Shown piece by piece: positions 36,464-46,709 of a stretch of DNA of 64,000 nt. The notes under the pieces are model-generated. The model saw only the letters and a program-made list of their open reading frames with translations. It did not search any database and was not told the DNA's origin. Source of the stretch: an uncultured Synergistales bacterium (GTDB taxonomy: Bacteria; Synergistota; Synergistia; Synergistales; Aminobacteriaceae); the NCBI GenBank assembly GCA_905234075.1, contig CAJOGI010000006.1, positions 44,127-108,126 on the forward strand, in the 5' to 3' direction. The position numbers and the translations under genes were made by a program. Position 1 is the stretch's first letter. Every line of letters starts with the position of its first letter.

Positions 36464-37833
36464 TTGAGTTCAGCTCCGAATAATTTAGCGGCCTCAGGCA
36501 TCATTGAAGTTAATGAGAATAATATTACTCTGTCGCCGGCTAGTAACTGCGTCGCTCCAGTTGGAATTAAGACCTGCTCGCCGCGTCCTAATAACGCCAC
36601 GACAACGCCCTTTTTTAATTTTATTTGAGCCAAAGTTTTGCCGATTAATTCGTTGTCATCGTGCAAAACGACTTCTAACATTTCCGCGTTAATTCTTTCG
36701 ATTATAGAAAATGCTTTTGTGTGTCGCGGATAGTGAACGACGCGCAAAATTAAATTTGCAAGTGCCTCGTTGGGGTCAACTATCGCGTCAACCGGCATCG
36801 CCTGAGTAAGTTCCTGATATTCTTTTCTTTTAACTATGGCTATAGTTTTTTTTGCGCCCATTAATTTTGCTATTGACGAATAAATTAAATTCAGCTCGTC
36901 AGAATCAGTTGCGCAGACGTAAGCGTCGGCCTCTTCAATTCCTTCATCGCCTAAAACTTTTTTGTCTATGCCGTCGCAGTTTAAGACTAAAGCCTCGCCG
37001 AGTTCTTCGGATAATTTTTCGCTTTTTGCCGGATCTTTTTCGATTAATCTTAAACTCGTATTGCCGAAATCTTTTTTTACGGCCTGAACTATCTGCGTGC
37101 CGAGCTTGCCGCCGCCGACGATAAATAATTTTTTGAGGGCATTTTTTTTCGAGGGGTGAAAAAGTTCCTGCAATAATTCCGCACTCTTTCGATACGTTAC
37201 TATGTAGCAGACATCATTAGCGCGTAAGACCGTGAAGCCGTTCGGGACTCCTGCCTCGCCGTCTTCGTGTTCAACATGGACAAAAACTGCAACTAAATCA
37301 GGATATTTTGAGCGCAGGTCTTTCAATGCCATGCTCACTAAGGGCGAATCTTCTGAAACTTTCAGAGTATATAAAGCCGCTTTGCCGTCTAATAATTCCG
37401 CCGCGTGTGTCGCTGAACTTACTTCTAACAAGCTGATAATTTCACGGGCTATGGAGCGTTCGGGAGAAATCATTACGTTAATTCCGAGCTTGTTGCCCCA
37501 GTCCGCGCTGTCTGTAAATTCGAGGCTTCGTGCTCGCGAAATTACGTAAGGCACTCCTGCGCTGTGAGCTATCCAGCACGACAGCATATTAACTTCATCG
37601 CGGTTTGTACATGCAATTAATAAATCAATATCACCTGCCGGGACTACACCTGCCTGCGCCAAAACATTCGGCCTTGCTCCGTTGCCGTGAATGACCTGAA
37701 CGTCGAGCTCTTCGCTTGCATTTTTTGCGTTTGCCTCGTTATTTTCGACTAGATAAATGTTATGGCCCTCGCCTGAAAGAGTTTTAGCGACGCTCCGTCC
37801 TACCTCGCCTGCTCCTACGATTACTATATTCAA
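36460..37833 (-). CDS. trkA: Trk potassium uptake regulatory protein TrkA (two RCK units)
   Basis: 457 aa with two RCK-N NAD-binding domains, IVGAGEVGRSVAKTLSGEG at the N-terminus and FIVGGGKLGTQIVQAVKK near residue 233, each followed by an RCK-C domain (second: NELIGKTLAQIKLKKGVVV). It gates TrkH in response to nucleotides. Coupled to trkH by an ATGA overlap. Confidence 0.95.
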   Translation of the reverse strand: MNIVIVGAGEVGRSVAKTLSGEGHNIYLVENNEANAKNASEELDVQVIHGNGARPNVLAQAGVVPAGDIDLLIACTNRDEVNMLSCWIAHSAGVPYVISRARSLEFTDSADWGNKLGINVMISPERSIAREIISLLEVSSATHAAELLDGKAALYTLKVSEDSPLVSMALKDLRSKYPDLVAVFVHVEHEDGEAGVPNGFTVLRANDVCYIVTYRKSAELLQELFHPSKKNALKKLFIVGGGKLGTQIVQAVKKDFGNTSLRLIEKDPAKSEKLSEELGEALVLNCDGIDKKVLGDEGIEEADAYVCATDSDELNLIYSSIAKLMGAKKTIAIVKRKEYQELTQAMPVDAIVDPNEALANLILRVVHYPRHTKAFSIIERINAEMLEVVLHDDNELIGKTLAQIKLKKGVVVALLGRGEQVLIPTGATQLLAGDRVILFSLTSMMPEAAKLFGAELK

Positions 37834-37840
37834 TTTTTCT

Positions 37841-38569
37841 TTACCGCCATTCTAAAATAAAATTCGCGCTTGGTTTTTTGACGTTCTCACGGATTATTTT
37901 GCAGGCAAAAATATTTTCCTCAAGTTTTGAATAATTTAGGGTAACTTTTTCGCCGAACTTTGCGCCGCTTCTAAATGATGCACTTATAAATTTTAATTCC
38001 TGTGTCATTAAATCTACAGGGCATTCATCAAAGACCCATGCAAAATAAGCCGCGTTATTAACATGCGAATTATAATCTAAATCGTGAAATCTCACGTGAA
38101 AATCGGTGCTTTTCAAAATTTCTCCGTCATCAAAATCTTTTATTTCTTGAAAGTCCGGGCTTATTGCTTCGGTGTCGCGGCTGTTAATTTCAGGAAGATG
38201 AGCAACGGGTTTAACAGGCCGTCCGTTTGCTAAATCAAGCAGAAGCCATGAACTTTTTGCCCACGCTATAGATTTTCCGTCGGGTGTTTTAACGTCAAAA
38301 ACTCTCAGAGTGTTATAACCGTGCGAGGGGTCGTGAAAAGTGTTGATTAAAAATTTTTCGTCAAGGCTTGGAAGTTTCCCTATTATTGAAATTTCGTAGC
38401 GCGTCAGCACCCAAGCATAGCCGCGTGCTATTAATTCCGTCGTCGTTCCTTCGATGTCCTGAACGGCAAGCCCGGCGGTGTTTTGAAAATAGTCAAGTAA
38501 ATTTTTTAATTTTAGTGTTCCGTCGCACGACACATCGGAGGGCTGCACAGTTAATTCATGAGTAAACAT
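37841..38569 (-). CDS. Acyl-ACP thioesterase (FatA/FatB-like)
   Basis: 242 aa with two hot-dog domains. The first has LKNLLDYFQNTAGLAVQDIE and GYAWVLTRYEI; the second has the catalytic region HDLDYNSHVNNAAYFAWVFDE (Asn/His of N-x-H-V-N-N). It releases free fatty acids from acyl-ACP. Such bacterial homologues are common in anaerobes. It lies 7 bp before trkA on the same strand. Confidence 0.88.
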   Translation of the reverse strand: MFTHELTVQPSDVSCDGTLKLKNLLDYFQNTAGLAVQDIEGTTTELIARGYAWVLTRYEISIIGKLPSLDEKFLINTFHDPSHGYNTLRVFDVKTPDGKSIAWAKSSWLLLDLANGRPVKPVAHLPEINSRDTEAISPDFQEIKDFDDGEILKSTDFHVRFHDLDYNSHVNNAAYFAWVFDECPVDLMTQELKFISASFRSGAKFGEKVTLNYSKLEENIFACKIIRENVKKPSANFILEWR

Positions 38570-38629
38570 AAAATTTCCCTTTCAAAATAATTTTTAGGGT
38601 TCAAGCAGAAGTTAAAAGTTTTTTCTTTC

Positions 38630-38664
38630 CTAACTCCTACCTCCTACCTCCTAATTCCTAACTC
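38630..38664. repeat. Five heptad repeats between the thioesterase gene and dprA
   Basis: CTAACTC, CTACCTC, CTACCTC, CTAATTC, CTAACTC in exact register; it occupies the place where the -35 of the dprA promoter would be. Confidence 0.88.
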
Positions 38665-38669
38665 AATAT

Positions 38670-38675
38670 TATAAT
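38670..38675 (+). promoter_or_regulatory. -10 element just upstream of dprA; leaderless transcript likely
   Basis: TATAAT ends six bases before the dprA ATG at 38682, so transcription would begin at or next to the start codon. There is no Shine-Dalgarno. Confidence 0.5.
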
Positions 38676-38681
38676 GTCATT

Positions 38682-39791
38682 ATGAAAAACGAATACACAC
38701 GAGCAGGAATTTTATTAAACGCGATAAGAGCACCTTACGAAATTTTTATAAAACTCTGCGAAAATTATGAGCCTGATGAAATATTAAAAGGCGAGACATT
38801 TTGGGAGGAGCTCGGCCTGAAAAAAAATCATCAGCAAAAACTTTCCGGCCTTCTCATTAACGAATGGGCAGAAAGAGAAATTGACAGAGTTGAAAAATTC
38901 GCGGCTAGATTTATCACGGCAAAAGATATTGATTATCCGGCAAAATTAAAAGATCTCAAAAAACCTCCGATAGGGCTTTACGTTAAGGGCAGCGCAAATA
39001 TTTTATTGCCTTCGGTTGCGATAGTCGGCACTCGAAAATGTTCAAGCTACGGCCAAACTACAGCGGCGAACATTGCGAAGGCTCTCGCTCAAAATCATAT
39101 TACTGTAATAAGCGGCGGAGCTCGTGGGATTGACACGGCAGGACATCGTGGCTGTCTTTCAGAGAACGGAGTAACAATCGCAATTTTTGGAACGGGGATT
39201 GATAAAGTTTATCCGACTGAAAACCGCGATTTATTTTCACGGATTATTGAGCGTGGAGCAATAATTTCAGAATTTCCGATGGGAATGGGCGGAGAGTCTT
39301 GGCATTTTCCCGACCGAAACAGAATTATAGTCGGCATGGCTTCACGTGTTGTTGTTGTTGAAAGTCCTGAAGGCGGAGGAGCAATGTTGACGGCCCGTGC
39401 GGCTCTCGAACTTGGCCGTGAAGTTTGGTCAGTTCCGGGAAAAATAACTGATGACGTGAGCAAAGGAACTAATCAGCTTTTTAACGAGGGGGCAAAAACT
39501 ACTGTAAGCGTCAAAGATTTTATTGAGACAATCGCAGGAACTAACGAGCAGTTTAATTTGAACTTTGAAGAATTTTCAAACTCTCCACAAAAAATTGAGA
39601 AAGCCGCGCCGATTTTGACGGACGAAGAAAAAATTATATATTCGATTTTACAGCGGCAGGGCGAAATTTTAATTGACGAAATTATTTCAAAGAGCGGACT
39701 CGATTTTATGACGGTGCAGGAGGCTCTAATGAATTTGTCGGCGGAGGGCTTAATCATGGATTCGTCGGGGCGGTATTCAGCTACGGCGTAA
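38682..39791 (+). CDS. dprA: DNA-processing protein DprA
   Basis: 369 aa. The Rossmann-like core has VAIVGTRKCSSYGQ, VISGGARGIDTAGHRG, AIFGTGIDKVYPTENRDLF, SEFPMG and FPDRNRIIVGMASRVVVVE; a C-terminal winged helix (ILIDEIISKSGLDFMTVQEAL) follows. DprA loads RecA on incoming single-stranded DNA during transformation. Transcription appears leaderless. Flanked on both sides by heptad repeats. Confidence 0.95.
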   Translation: MKNEYTRAGILLNAIRAPYEIFIKLCENYEPDEILKGETFWEELGLKKNHQQKLSGLLINEWAEREIDRVEKFAARFITAKDIDYPAKLKDLKKPPIGLYVKGSANILLPSVAIVGTRKCSSYGQTTAANIAKALAQNHITVISGGARGIDTAGHRGCLSENGVTIAIFGTGIDKVYPTENRDLFSRIIERGAIISEFPMGMGGESWHFPDRNRIIVGMASRVVVVESPEGGGAMLTARAALELGREVWSVPGKITDDVSKGTNQLFNEGAKTTVSVKDFIETIAGTNEQFNLNFEEFSNSPQKIEKAAPILTDEEKIIYSILQRQGEILIDEIISKSGLDFMTVQEALMNLSAEGLIMDSSGRYSATA

Positions 39792-39805
39792 GCAATTTTT
39801 TTCCC

Positions 39806-39840
39806 CTGCTCCCTAATTCCTAACTCCTGCCTCCTAACTG
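39806..39840. repeat. Five heptad repeats overlapping the ybgC 3' end
   Basis: CTGCTCC, CTAATTC, CTAACTC, CTGCCTC, CTAACTG in register. The minus strand encodes the last residues and stop of the thioesterase gene. Confidence 0.8.
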
Positions 39841-40230
39841 ACTAAGCCACTCTTCCAAAGGGTTGCCGTCTCTCAATAATTTTCCGTCCGTCGAAGTGAA
39901 AGCGTGCTTCGTGTAGCCCTCAGCGGCAAGTTTGTCAGTGCCGGCGTGAAAAATTCTGCACGTGAAAACTATGCTGACTTTCGTTAATTTCGTTACTGAT
40001 GTCTCAATTTCAATTTCTTCATCGTAAAGTAACGATGACTTATAACGGCAGTGAGCCTCGACAACGGGCAGCAAAATTCCTTCAGCTTCCCACAGCGCAA
40101 AACTTTTTCCGCTTGCCCTGCATAAATCCGACCGTCCCATCTCGAACCAGTCCATATAACGCCCGTAATAGGCCACGCCCATTTTATCCGTCTCGCCGTA
40201 GCGCACTCGTGTTCTTGTAATTTGCTTCAT
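39820..40230 (-). CDS. ybgC: Acyl-CoA thioesterase, YbgC/FadM hot-dog family
   Basis: 136 aa. The active site reads RVRYGETDKMGVAYYGRYMDWFEMGR with the catalytic Asp in E-T-D. It hydrolyses short acyl-CoA or 4-hydroxybenzoyl-CoA-type esters; substrate not determinable. GAGGT lies about 9 bases upstream of the start. The last residues (Q-L-G-G-R-S) come from the heptad repeat. Confidence 0.9.
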   Translation of the reverse strand: MKQITRTRVRYGETDKMGVAYYGRYMDWFEMGRSDLCRASGKSFALWEAEGILLPVVEAHCRYKSSLLYDEEIEIETSVTKLTKVSIVFTCRIFHAGTDKLAAEGYTKHAFTSTDGKLLRDGNPLEEWLSQLGGRS

Positions 40231-40257
40231 GTATTTTTACCTCAATGTTAATTTCTG

Positions 40258-40266
40258 TGATAGAAT
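40258..40266 (+). promoter_or_regulatory. Extended -10 promoter for a putative antisense RNA
   Basis: TGATAGAAT (TGn + TAGAAT) on the plus strand, start predicted near 40273. No good -35. It faces the 3' end of the small gene at 40325-40462. Confidence 0.5.
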
Positions 40267-40272
40267 AGGAGC

Positions 40273-40433
40273 AGTGGTGAGGGAGCTAACTAGGCTCCTA
40301 ACGTTCGTAAATTAGCCCGACGCTTTACCGGGCGAACCAATCAATGATTAAAATGATGGTCTTCACGATCCAGTAAAAAGCAACGGCGATCTTATCTATC
40401 CGGTCAAGGAACGAACGCCGCTGCTTCTTTTTT
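40273..40433 (+). ncRNA. Putative antisense RNA to the 45-aa membrane-peptide gene
   Basis: From the extended -10 at 40258-40266 to a terminator-like stem: AGCA-A-CGGCG (40379-40388) pairs with CGCCG-C-TGCT (40416-40425), followed by TCTTTTTT. Inside lie GGAGC/GCTCC and GCCCG/CGGGC (40315-40333) hairpins. The RNA of about 160 nt would cover most of the opposing coding region. Prediction from sequence only. Confidence 0.45.
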
Positions 40434-40462
40434 GGCTTACGTTTGACTTCTTTTTCAGTCAT
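40325..40462 (-). CDS. 45-aa basic single-helix membrane peptide (candidate type I toxin)
   Basis: Found by reading the gap between ybgC and gyrB. The ATG at 40462 has GAGGTGA seven bases upstream. The peptide starts MTEKEVKRKPKKKQRR (ten Lys/Arg in 16), then SFLDRIDKIAVAF and one membrane helix (YWIVKTIILIIDWF), ending A-R-stop. A TATAAT at 40546-40551 and a structured leader precede it; an antisense promoter and terminator lie on the other strand. I do not recognise the family. The layout resembles type I toxins; an ordinary small membrane protein cotranscribed with ybgC is the alternative. Confidence 0.7.
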   Translation of the reverse strand: MTEKEVKRKPKKKQRRSFLDRIDKIAVAFYWIVKTIILIIDWFAR

Positions 40463-40476
40463 AGCCGATTCACCTC

Positions 40477-40572
40477 AATTCCACAGGGCGGCTCCCCGTT
40501 GGACGATGAGCCCTGCTTCTCATCCGGGACTCCCTCGTGAAAATTATTATAACAGAGAAAAATTTTTCACAA
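40477..40572 (-). promoter_or_regulatory. Promoter and structured leader of the 45-aa peptide gene
   Basis: Minus strand: -35 TTGTGA (40567-40572), 15-bp spacer, -10 TATAAT (40546-40551), start near 40539. In the leader GATGAG (40519-40524) pairs with CTCATC (40505-40510), and CAGGG in its loop (40511-40515) can pair with CCCTG (40484-40488), an H-type pseudoknot ending seven bases before the Shine-Dalgarno at 40470-40476. Confidence 0.5.
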
Positions 40573-40585
40573 TAATTCATTTTGC

Positions 40586-40591
40586 TATAAT
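40586..40591 (+). promoter_or_regulatory. Extended -10 promoter of gyrB
   Basis: TGCTATAAT on the plus strand (hexamer 40586-40591), about 50 bases before the gyrB ATG. Confidence 0.6.
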
Positions 40592-40630
40592 TCTTTATGA
40601 ATATTAAAGAGAAAATTAAATAGGAGCTAA

Positions 40631-42556
<1,926 letters not shown>

Positions 42557-42564
42557 TTTTTTAG

Positions 42565-42598
42565 TTAGGAGTTAGGAGTTTTATTTCCTAATTCCTAA
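42565..42598. terminator. Bidirectional terminator made from inverted heptad repeats
   Basis: TTAGGA-G-TTAGGA (42565-42577) pairs with TCCTAA-T-TCCTAA (42586-42598) around an 8-nt loop; the only non-Watson-Crick pair is G-T. A T run follows on the plus strand (42599-42607). It separates convergent gyrB and the uxuB-type gene, and overlaps the latter's TAG stop. Confidence 0.75.
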
Positions 42599-44187
42599 TT
42601 ATTTTTTAATGTCTCGCGAACCGCACCAGGCCCCTTCAGCATTTCTTTGAATAATCCCTCAACCTTTTCAGCAAGTCCGACATCGTAAAGGCTTATACCG
42701 AAAATATTTTCATTGCTCAAAATCGGTCTCAAAACTCCGTCCGCGCTCTCAGGCTTTCCAAGCTGAACGGATTTTAATTCGCTCTGAAGCTGTGCGAGCA
42801 TCGGGTCAGGGCTCACGGGCATTTCTTTACCTTTGTCGTCAACGCCCAATAAATATCTAAGCCAGCCTGCCAAAACTAACGGAATAGCCGTCAATTTTTT
42901 CGGGTCGAGTTTTGCGTCCGCGTGATAGCTCTTGAGAGTCTCGCCGAAACGTACAGGAATTTTCTGGCTCGTGTCCGTCGCAATTCTCTGAGGCGTGTCG
43001 GGCATAAACGGGTTGGGCAGTCTCTGCTCAATGACTTCATCAATAAAAGCCTTAGGATCTAAAATTCCCGGATTAGTTACGACCGGCAGACCCTCAACGT
43101 AGCCGACGCGCTCAACTAATTTTTTGAGGTCAGCGTCCTTCATTTCGTCGGCTATCTTTTCGTAGCCAAGCAGGCAGCCGAACACGGCAAGCCCCGTATG
43201 TAACGGGTTAAGGCATGTTGTAACCTTCATGCGCTCCGTTTTATTGACTGTCTCTCTGTCGGTCATGTACACGCCTGCCTTTTCAAGAGCCGGTCTTCCG
43301 TTCGGGAAGCGGTCTTCAATGACAAGATACTGCGGAACTTCAGCATTAACGAATGGTGCTATATACGTGTGCTTTGATGTAATTACAACGTCCATGCCCT
43401 CAACGCCGAGCGCGTCAAGTTCAGCTTTAACTGAATCAGCCGGGCGCGGAGTAATTTTATCAATCATGCTCCAAGGGAAGCTGACCTGCTTTTCATCGGA
43501 GAGCCAGGCGATAAATTCTTTATCGACGAAGCCTTTTTCTTCCCATGCCTTAGCAACTTCGAGGACGCTTGCGCGTAATTTTTCGCCGTTATGGCTGCAA
43601 TTATCCATGCTCACGACTGCGATAGGCTGTGAGTTTGCTCTGAAACGCTCTAATAAAAGCGAGGCCGTTATGCTCATTGCGTGCTTGGGTGCGTCAGGGC
43701 CTGAAGCAAAATCTTCAACGACAACTCCGAGATAATCGCCCTTCATGTCGCGGAGCGCGTAGCCCTTTTCGGTTATCGTGTAGCTGACCATTTGAAGCGA
43801 GGGATTGACAAAAATTTTCTTCAGAGTCTCCCAGTCGGTGGCTTTAACTCCGCAGGCAATGGAGGCGATGACGTTCTTATCTGTCTTTCCGTCCGGCTTT
43901 AGGCTGACCATTAAAGTCATGCTGTCGTGAGGCTCATAAATCTTGTCTATAATTTCATAGTCAAAAGTCTCGATGGCGATTATGCCTTTTTCAGCAAGAT
44001 TTTTATTTAACAAGCTGTCCTGAAGTCCTGCAATGAAGCCTCTGAAAATATTTCCTGCGCCAAAGTGAACCCATACGGGACTTTTAGCAGTCTCACTGCA
44101 CATTTTCTGCCAGTCGTATTTCGGAAGAGCTACGCCGGCTTTCTCCCACGCTGATTTATCTTGAATACCTTGAAAATTTAATTTCAT
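42595..44187 (-). CDS. uxuB: Mannitol dehydrogenase family oxidoreductase (fructuronate reductase-like)
   Basis: 530 aa. The N-terminal Rossmann domain has VHFGAGNIFRGFIAG; other family motifs are SMDNCSHNGEK, SFPWSMIDKITPRP, KLFV-like segments and CLNPLHTGLAVFGCLLGY with the catalytic Lys/Asn/His set (K-x5-N-x2-H in KVTTCLNPLH). UxuB interconverts D-fructuronate and D-mannonate with NADH. Assignment within the polyol/uronate dehydrogenase family rests on uxuA next door. Last gene of the sugar-acid operon. Confidence 0.85.
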   Translation of the reverse strand: MKLNFQGIQDKSAWEKAGVALPKYDWQKMCSETAKSPVWVHFGAGNIFRGFIAGLQDSLLNKNLAEKGIIAIETFDYEIIDKIYEPHDSMTLMVSLKPDGKTDKNVIASIACGVKATDWETLKKIFVNPSLQMVSYTITEKGYALRDMKGDYLGVVVEDFASGPDAPKHAMSITASLLLERFRANSQPIAVVSMDNCSHNGEKLRASVLEVAKAWEEKGFVDKEFIAWLSDEKQVSFPWSMIDKITPRPADSVKAELDALGVEGMDVVITSKHTYIAPFVNAEVPQYLVIEDRFPNGRPALEKAGVYMTDRETVNKTERMKVTTCLNPLHTGLAVFGCLLGYEKIADEMKDADLKKLVERVGYVEGLPVVTNPGILDPKAFIDEVIEQRLPNPFMPDTPQRIATDTSQKIPVRFGETLKSYHADAKLDPKKLTAIPLVLAGWLRYLLGVDDKGKEMPVSPDPMLAQLQSELKSVQLGKPESADGVLRPILSNENIFGISLYDVGLAEKVEGLFKEMLKGPGAVRETLKNN

Positions 44188-44249
44188 TTTTATTTTTTCT
44201 CCTGAAAAATTTTTCTTTTGGATTTTGGATTGATTAGGAAGCAGGAAAA

Positions 44250-44284
44250 AAAACTCCTACCTCCTACCTCCTAACTCCTACCTG
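44250..44284. repeat. Heptad repeats overlapping the uxuA stop
   Basis: AAAACTC, CTACCTC, CTACCTC, CTAACTC, CTACCTG in register; the uxuA TAG stop lies in the last unit. Confidence 0.82.
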
Positions 44285-45363
44285 CTTTTATCGATTGCTT
44301 CCCAGAGTCCGTTGAGATACGCTGCGCCTAGAGCTCTGTCGTAAAGTCCGTAGCCCGGCCGCGCCTGCCTCATTCCGTCAGCTTCCTCCCAAATCATTCT
44401 GCCGTGATCAGGTCTCACGTAAGTATCCGGGCATGTGTCATAAATTGCCTTCATAATCTCATACATATCTAAGTCGCCCGTTGATGATAAGTGAGCGGCT
44501 TCTCTAAAATGATGATGCCCTAAATATTTTACGTTGCGGACGTGCATTGCGCCGATCCTGTTCATGCTTCCGAAGTGTCTGATTATTGCAGGAATGTCGT
44601 TATCTGGATTTGAGCCCAGCGAGCCCGTGCAGAGGCACACGGTATTTGACGGCGAGTCGTGAAGTTTTACAATCTTGTCATAGCCTTCTTGGTCGTGGGC
44701 AATTCTCGGAAGTCCGAAAATCGGCCAGGCAGGGTCGTCAGGGTGGCAGGCCATTTTAACTCCGACTTCTTCACAGACGGGGATAACAGCGTCAAGGAAA
44801 TATTTATAATTCTTTCTCAGCATGTCGGGGGTCATTCCTTCGTACTGCTTTAACGTCTGCTCAAGCAGAGCAAGTCTTTCAGGCTCCCAGCCCGGAAGGG
44901 TGAAGCCTTTTGAATCTTCCGCCGTCTTTTTGACGATTTCAAGCGGCCCCATTGCTCCTAAATCTTTTTCGTCAAAATAAAGGCTGTTTGATCCGTCTTC
45001 GGGGATTACGCGGGCCAAGTCAGTTCTGAGCCAGTCGAACACGGGCATGAAGTTATAGATAATAACTTTTACGCCGTATTTAGCGAGATTGCGAATACTC
45101 TTAATATAATTTTCGATGTATTCATCACGTGCAGGAAGTCCCGTTTTAATGTCCTCGTGAACGTTGACGCTCTCGACGACTTCAAACTCAAGCCCGGCAG
45201 CGTGAACTTCATCAACGAGGGCTTTAATCTCGTCCTCTTCCCAAGTAACTCCGGCGGCCTTGTCGAGCAGACCCATTAATCCCGTCATTCCGGGAATTTG
45301 CTTGACGTACTTCAAAGGTATCGGGTCGGCTTTGCTTCCGTACCAGCGAAATGTCATTTTCAT
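44278..45363 (-). CDS. uxuA: D-mannonate dehydratase
   Basis: 361 aa TIM-barrel enzyme turning D-mannonate into 2-keto-3-deoxygluconate (KDG). Family motifs are [59 protein letters not shown] and [13 protein letters not shown], containing the metal-binding Cys/His/Asp residues. The ATG has an AGGAGGAA-type ribosome-binding site about 7 bases upstream. Between larA and uxuB. Confidence 0.95.
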   Translation of the reverse strand: MKMTFRWYGSKADPIPLKYVKQIPGMTGLMGLLDKAAGVTWEEDEIKALVDEVHAAGLEFEVVESVNVHEDIKTGLPARDEYIENYIKSIRNLAKYGVKVIIYNFMPVFDWLRTDLARVIPEDGSNSLYFDEKDLGAMGPLEIVKKTAEDSKGFTLPGWEPERLALLEQTLKQYEGMTPDMLRKNYKYFLDAVIPVCEEVGVKMACHPDDPAWPIFGLPRIAHDQEGYDKIVKLHDSPSNTVCLCTGSLGSNPDNDIPAIIRHFGSMNRIGAMHVRNVKYLGHHHFREAAHLSSTGDLDMYEIMKAIYDTCPDTYVRPDHGRMIWEEADGMRQARPGYGLYDRALGAAYLNGLWEAIDKSR

Positions 45364-45378
45364 AATAAAAATTCCTCC

Positions 45379-46656
45379 TTAATCATCACATTTCCAAAGG
45401 CCTATAGCAGGCTTTCCGATGAAATAAATTTCTTCACCGTCCGGCATGATATTCCAGCCTTCTTTTAATTTGAACGGGTCGTAACGTTTTACAGCTTCGT
45501 TATAGTCAACCCATTCATAGCCAATGCTGTTGACTTCTTCTTTAGTTAATAACTCCGGCTTTGTTGCGTAAGTTACTTTGAAGCGTCCCTCGCTTGAGCC
45601 GTGAATTAAATGCGCAGCGCACATAATTTTACCTTCAAAGACACCTTTATTATACAAATCTAAAACGTAAGGCGTGCCCTTGTAACCGTATTTTCTAATC
45701 ATTCCGTCGGTCTCGTCGTTTTCACCAAACGCGCGAACACCCGGAGCAAGAACAATTAATTCGCCGTTGTCAGCAATCATCATTCTTGAACGGTAAAGGC
45801 CCTTGTTGCCGACCCAAGTTGTTTTTAATTCGTCAGGGTCAAGATAAGCAACAACTTTCTTAGCACGTCTTTCAACGTGAACGATATTTAATTTTTGTGA
45901 AAGTTTTGCAGCCTCTTCAAAAGGTCTGCGCGATGTCCCAATATAAATTCCCCTTAACGTAATTTCATCGCCTTCAGCAGTCGTTACGGTTTGTATATAA
46001 AGCATAGGGATTTTCCCGTCAATGAAGTGCTGCTGCGCGTAGTCATAAACTTTTCTCGCCGGGCTGTCAATAACTCCGAGTGCCTTCTCCATTCCGCATA
46101 TAGCCGCGACAAAGTGAGATTTATTAATCATCTCGCGTCCGCCCGTGCCAACAAAAATATTTTTGGAATAATTTGCCATTCCTACAACTTCATGAGGAAC
46201 TACCTGACCTACAGAGAAAATTACATCATAGCCTCCGTCAACTAAAAGATGATTGACTTCAACGTCTATTTTCTCCGGGAAAAGTCCCTCGCTGACTTCG
46301 GCGCAAAATTCAGCAGGAACATAGCCGAGACGTGTTGTATCTGTCTGCCAATGATGAACGATAATTCTATTACGCGGAACGACATCGCCGAAAAACTTTT
46401 GCATTTCTTCTTCGCTCATAGGCATGTGAGTTCCGACCGCAGGCATTACATCGACATGAATTTTATCTCCGAGCTTTTTGTATAAAATCTGTGTAATAAT
46501 TCCGGCATATGAATAACAACGTGTGTAATCAGGCGGAATTATCAGAACTTTTTTGAGGCTGCCTGGCGCGTATTGTTCGAGGAGTTCATCGAGGATTTTT
46601 TCGAGCTGTTCACGAGAAACGCCGTTCTGTTCTTCAGTTAGAAATAATTCTTTCAT
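45379..46656 (-). CDS. larA: LarA-family nickel-pincer hydroxyacid racemase/epimerase
   Basis: 425 aa from the ATG at 46656 (MKELFLTEEQNG) with GAAGGAGA 8 bases upstream; the frame opens at 46704. Catalytic residues of L. plantarum LarA are found at the same spacing: His in VPHEVVG, Lys ten residues later (ANYSK, which binds the nickel-pincer nucleotide), and His sixteen after that (INKSH). VGTHMPMS matches the substrate His region. The family includes lactate, malate and other hydroxyacid racemases and a D-gluconate 2-epimerase. With uxuA adjacent, gluconate/mannonate epimerisation is my inference. The LarB/C/E maturation genes are not in the window. Confidence 0.88.
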   Translation of the reverse strand: MKELFLTEEQNGVSREQLEKILDELLEQYAPGSLKKVLIIPPDYTRCYSYAGIITQILYKKLGDKIHVDVMPAVGTHMPMSEEEMQKFFGDVVPRNRIIVHHWQTDTTRLGYVPAEFCAEVSEGLFPEKIDVEVNHLLVDGGYDVIFSVGQVVPHEVVGMANYSKNIFVGTGGREMINKSHFVAAICGMEKALGVIDSPARKVYDYAQQHFIDGKIPMLYIQTVTTAEGDEITLRGIYIGTSRRPFEEAAKLSQKLNIVHVERRAKKVVAYLDPDELKTTWVGNKGLYRSRMMIADNGELIVLAPGVRAFGENDETDGMIRKYGYKGTPYVLDLYNKGVFEGKIMCAAHLIHGSSEGRFKVTYATKPELLTKEEVNSIGYEWVDYNEAVKRYDPFKLKEGWNIMPDGEEIYFIGKPAIGLWKCDD

Positions 46657-46709
46657 TGAAAAATCTCCTTCAATAACAAAAAAAGAGGCGCAACTGCGCC
46701 CCATTGATT

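Noticed and set aside
40477-40545. tRNA or tmRNA in the structured region before the small peptide
   Set aside because: No acceptor/anticodon/T-arm pattern or CCA end; the pairings found suit a pseudoknotted leader.
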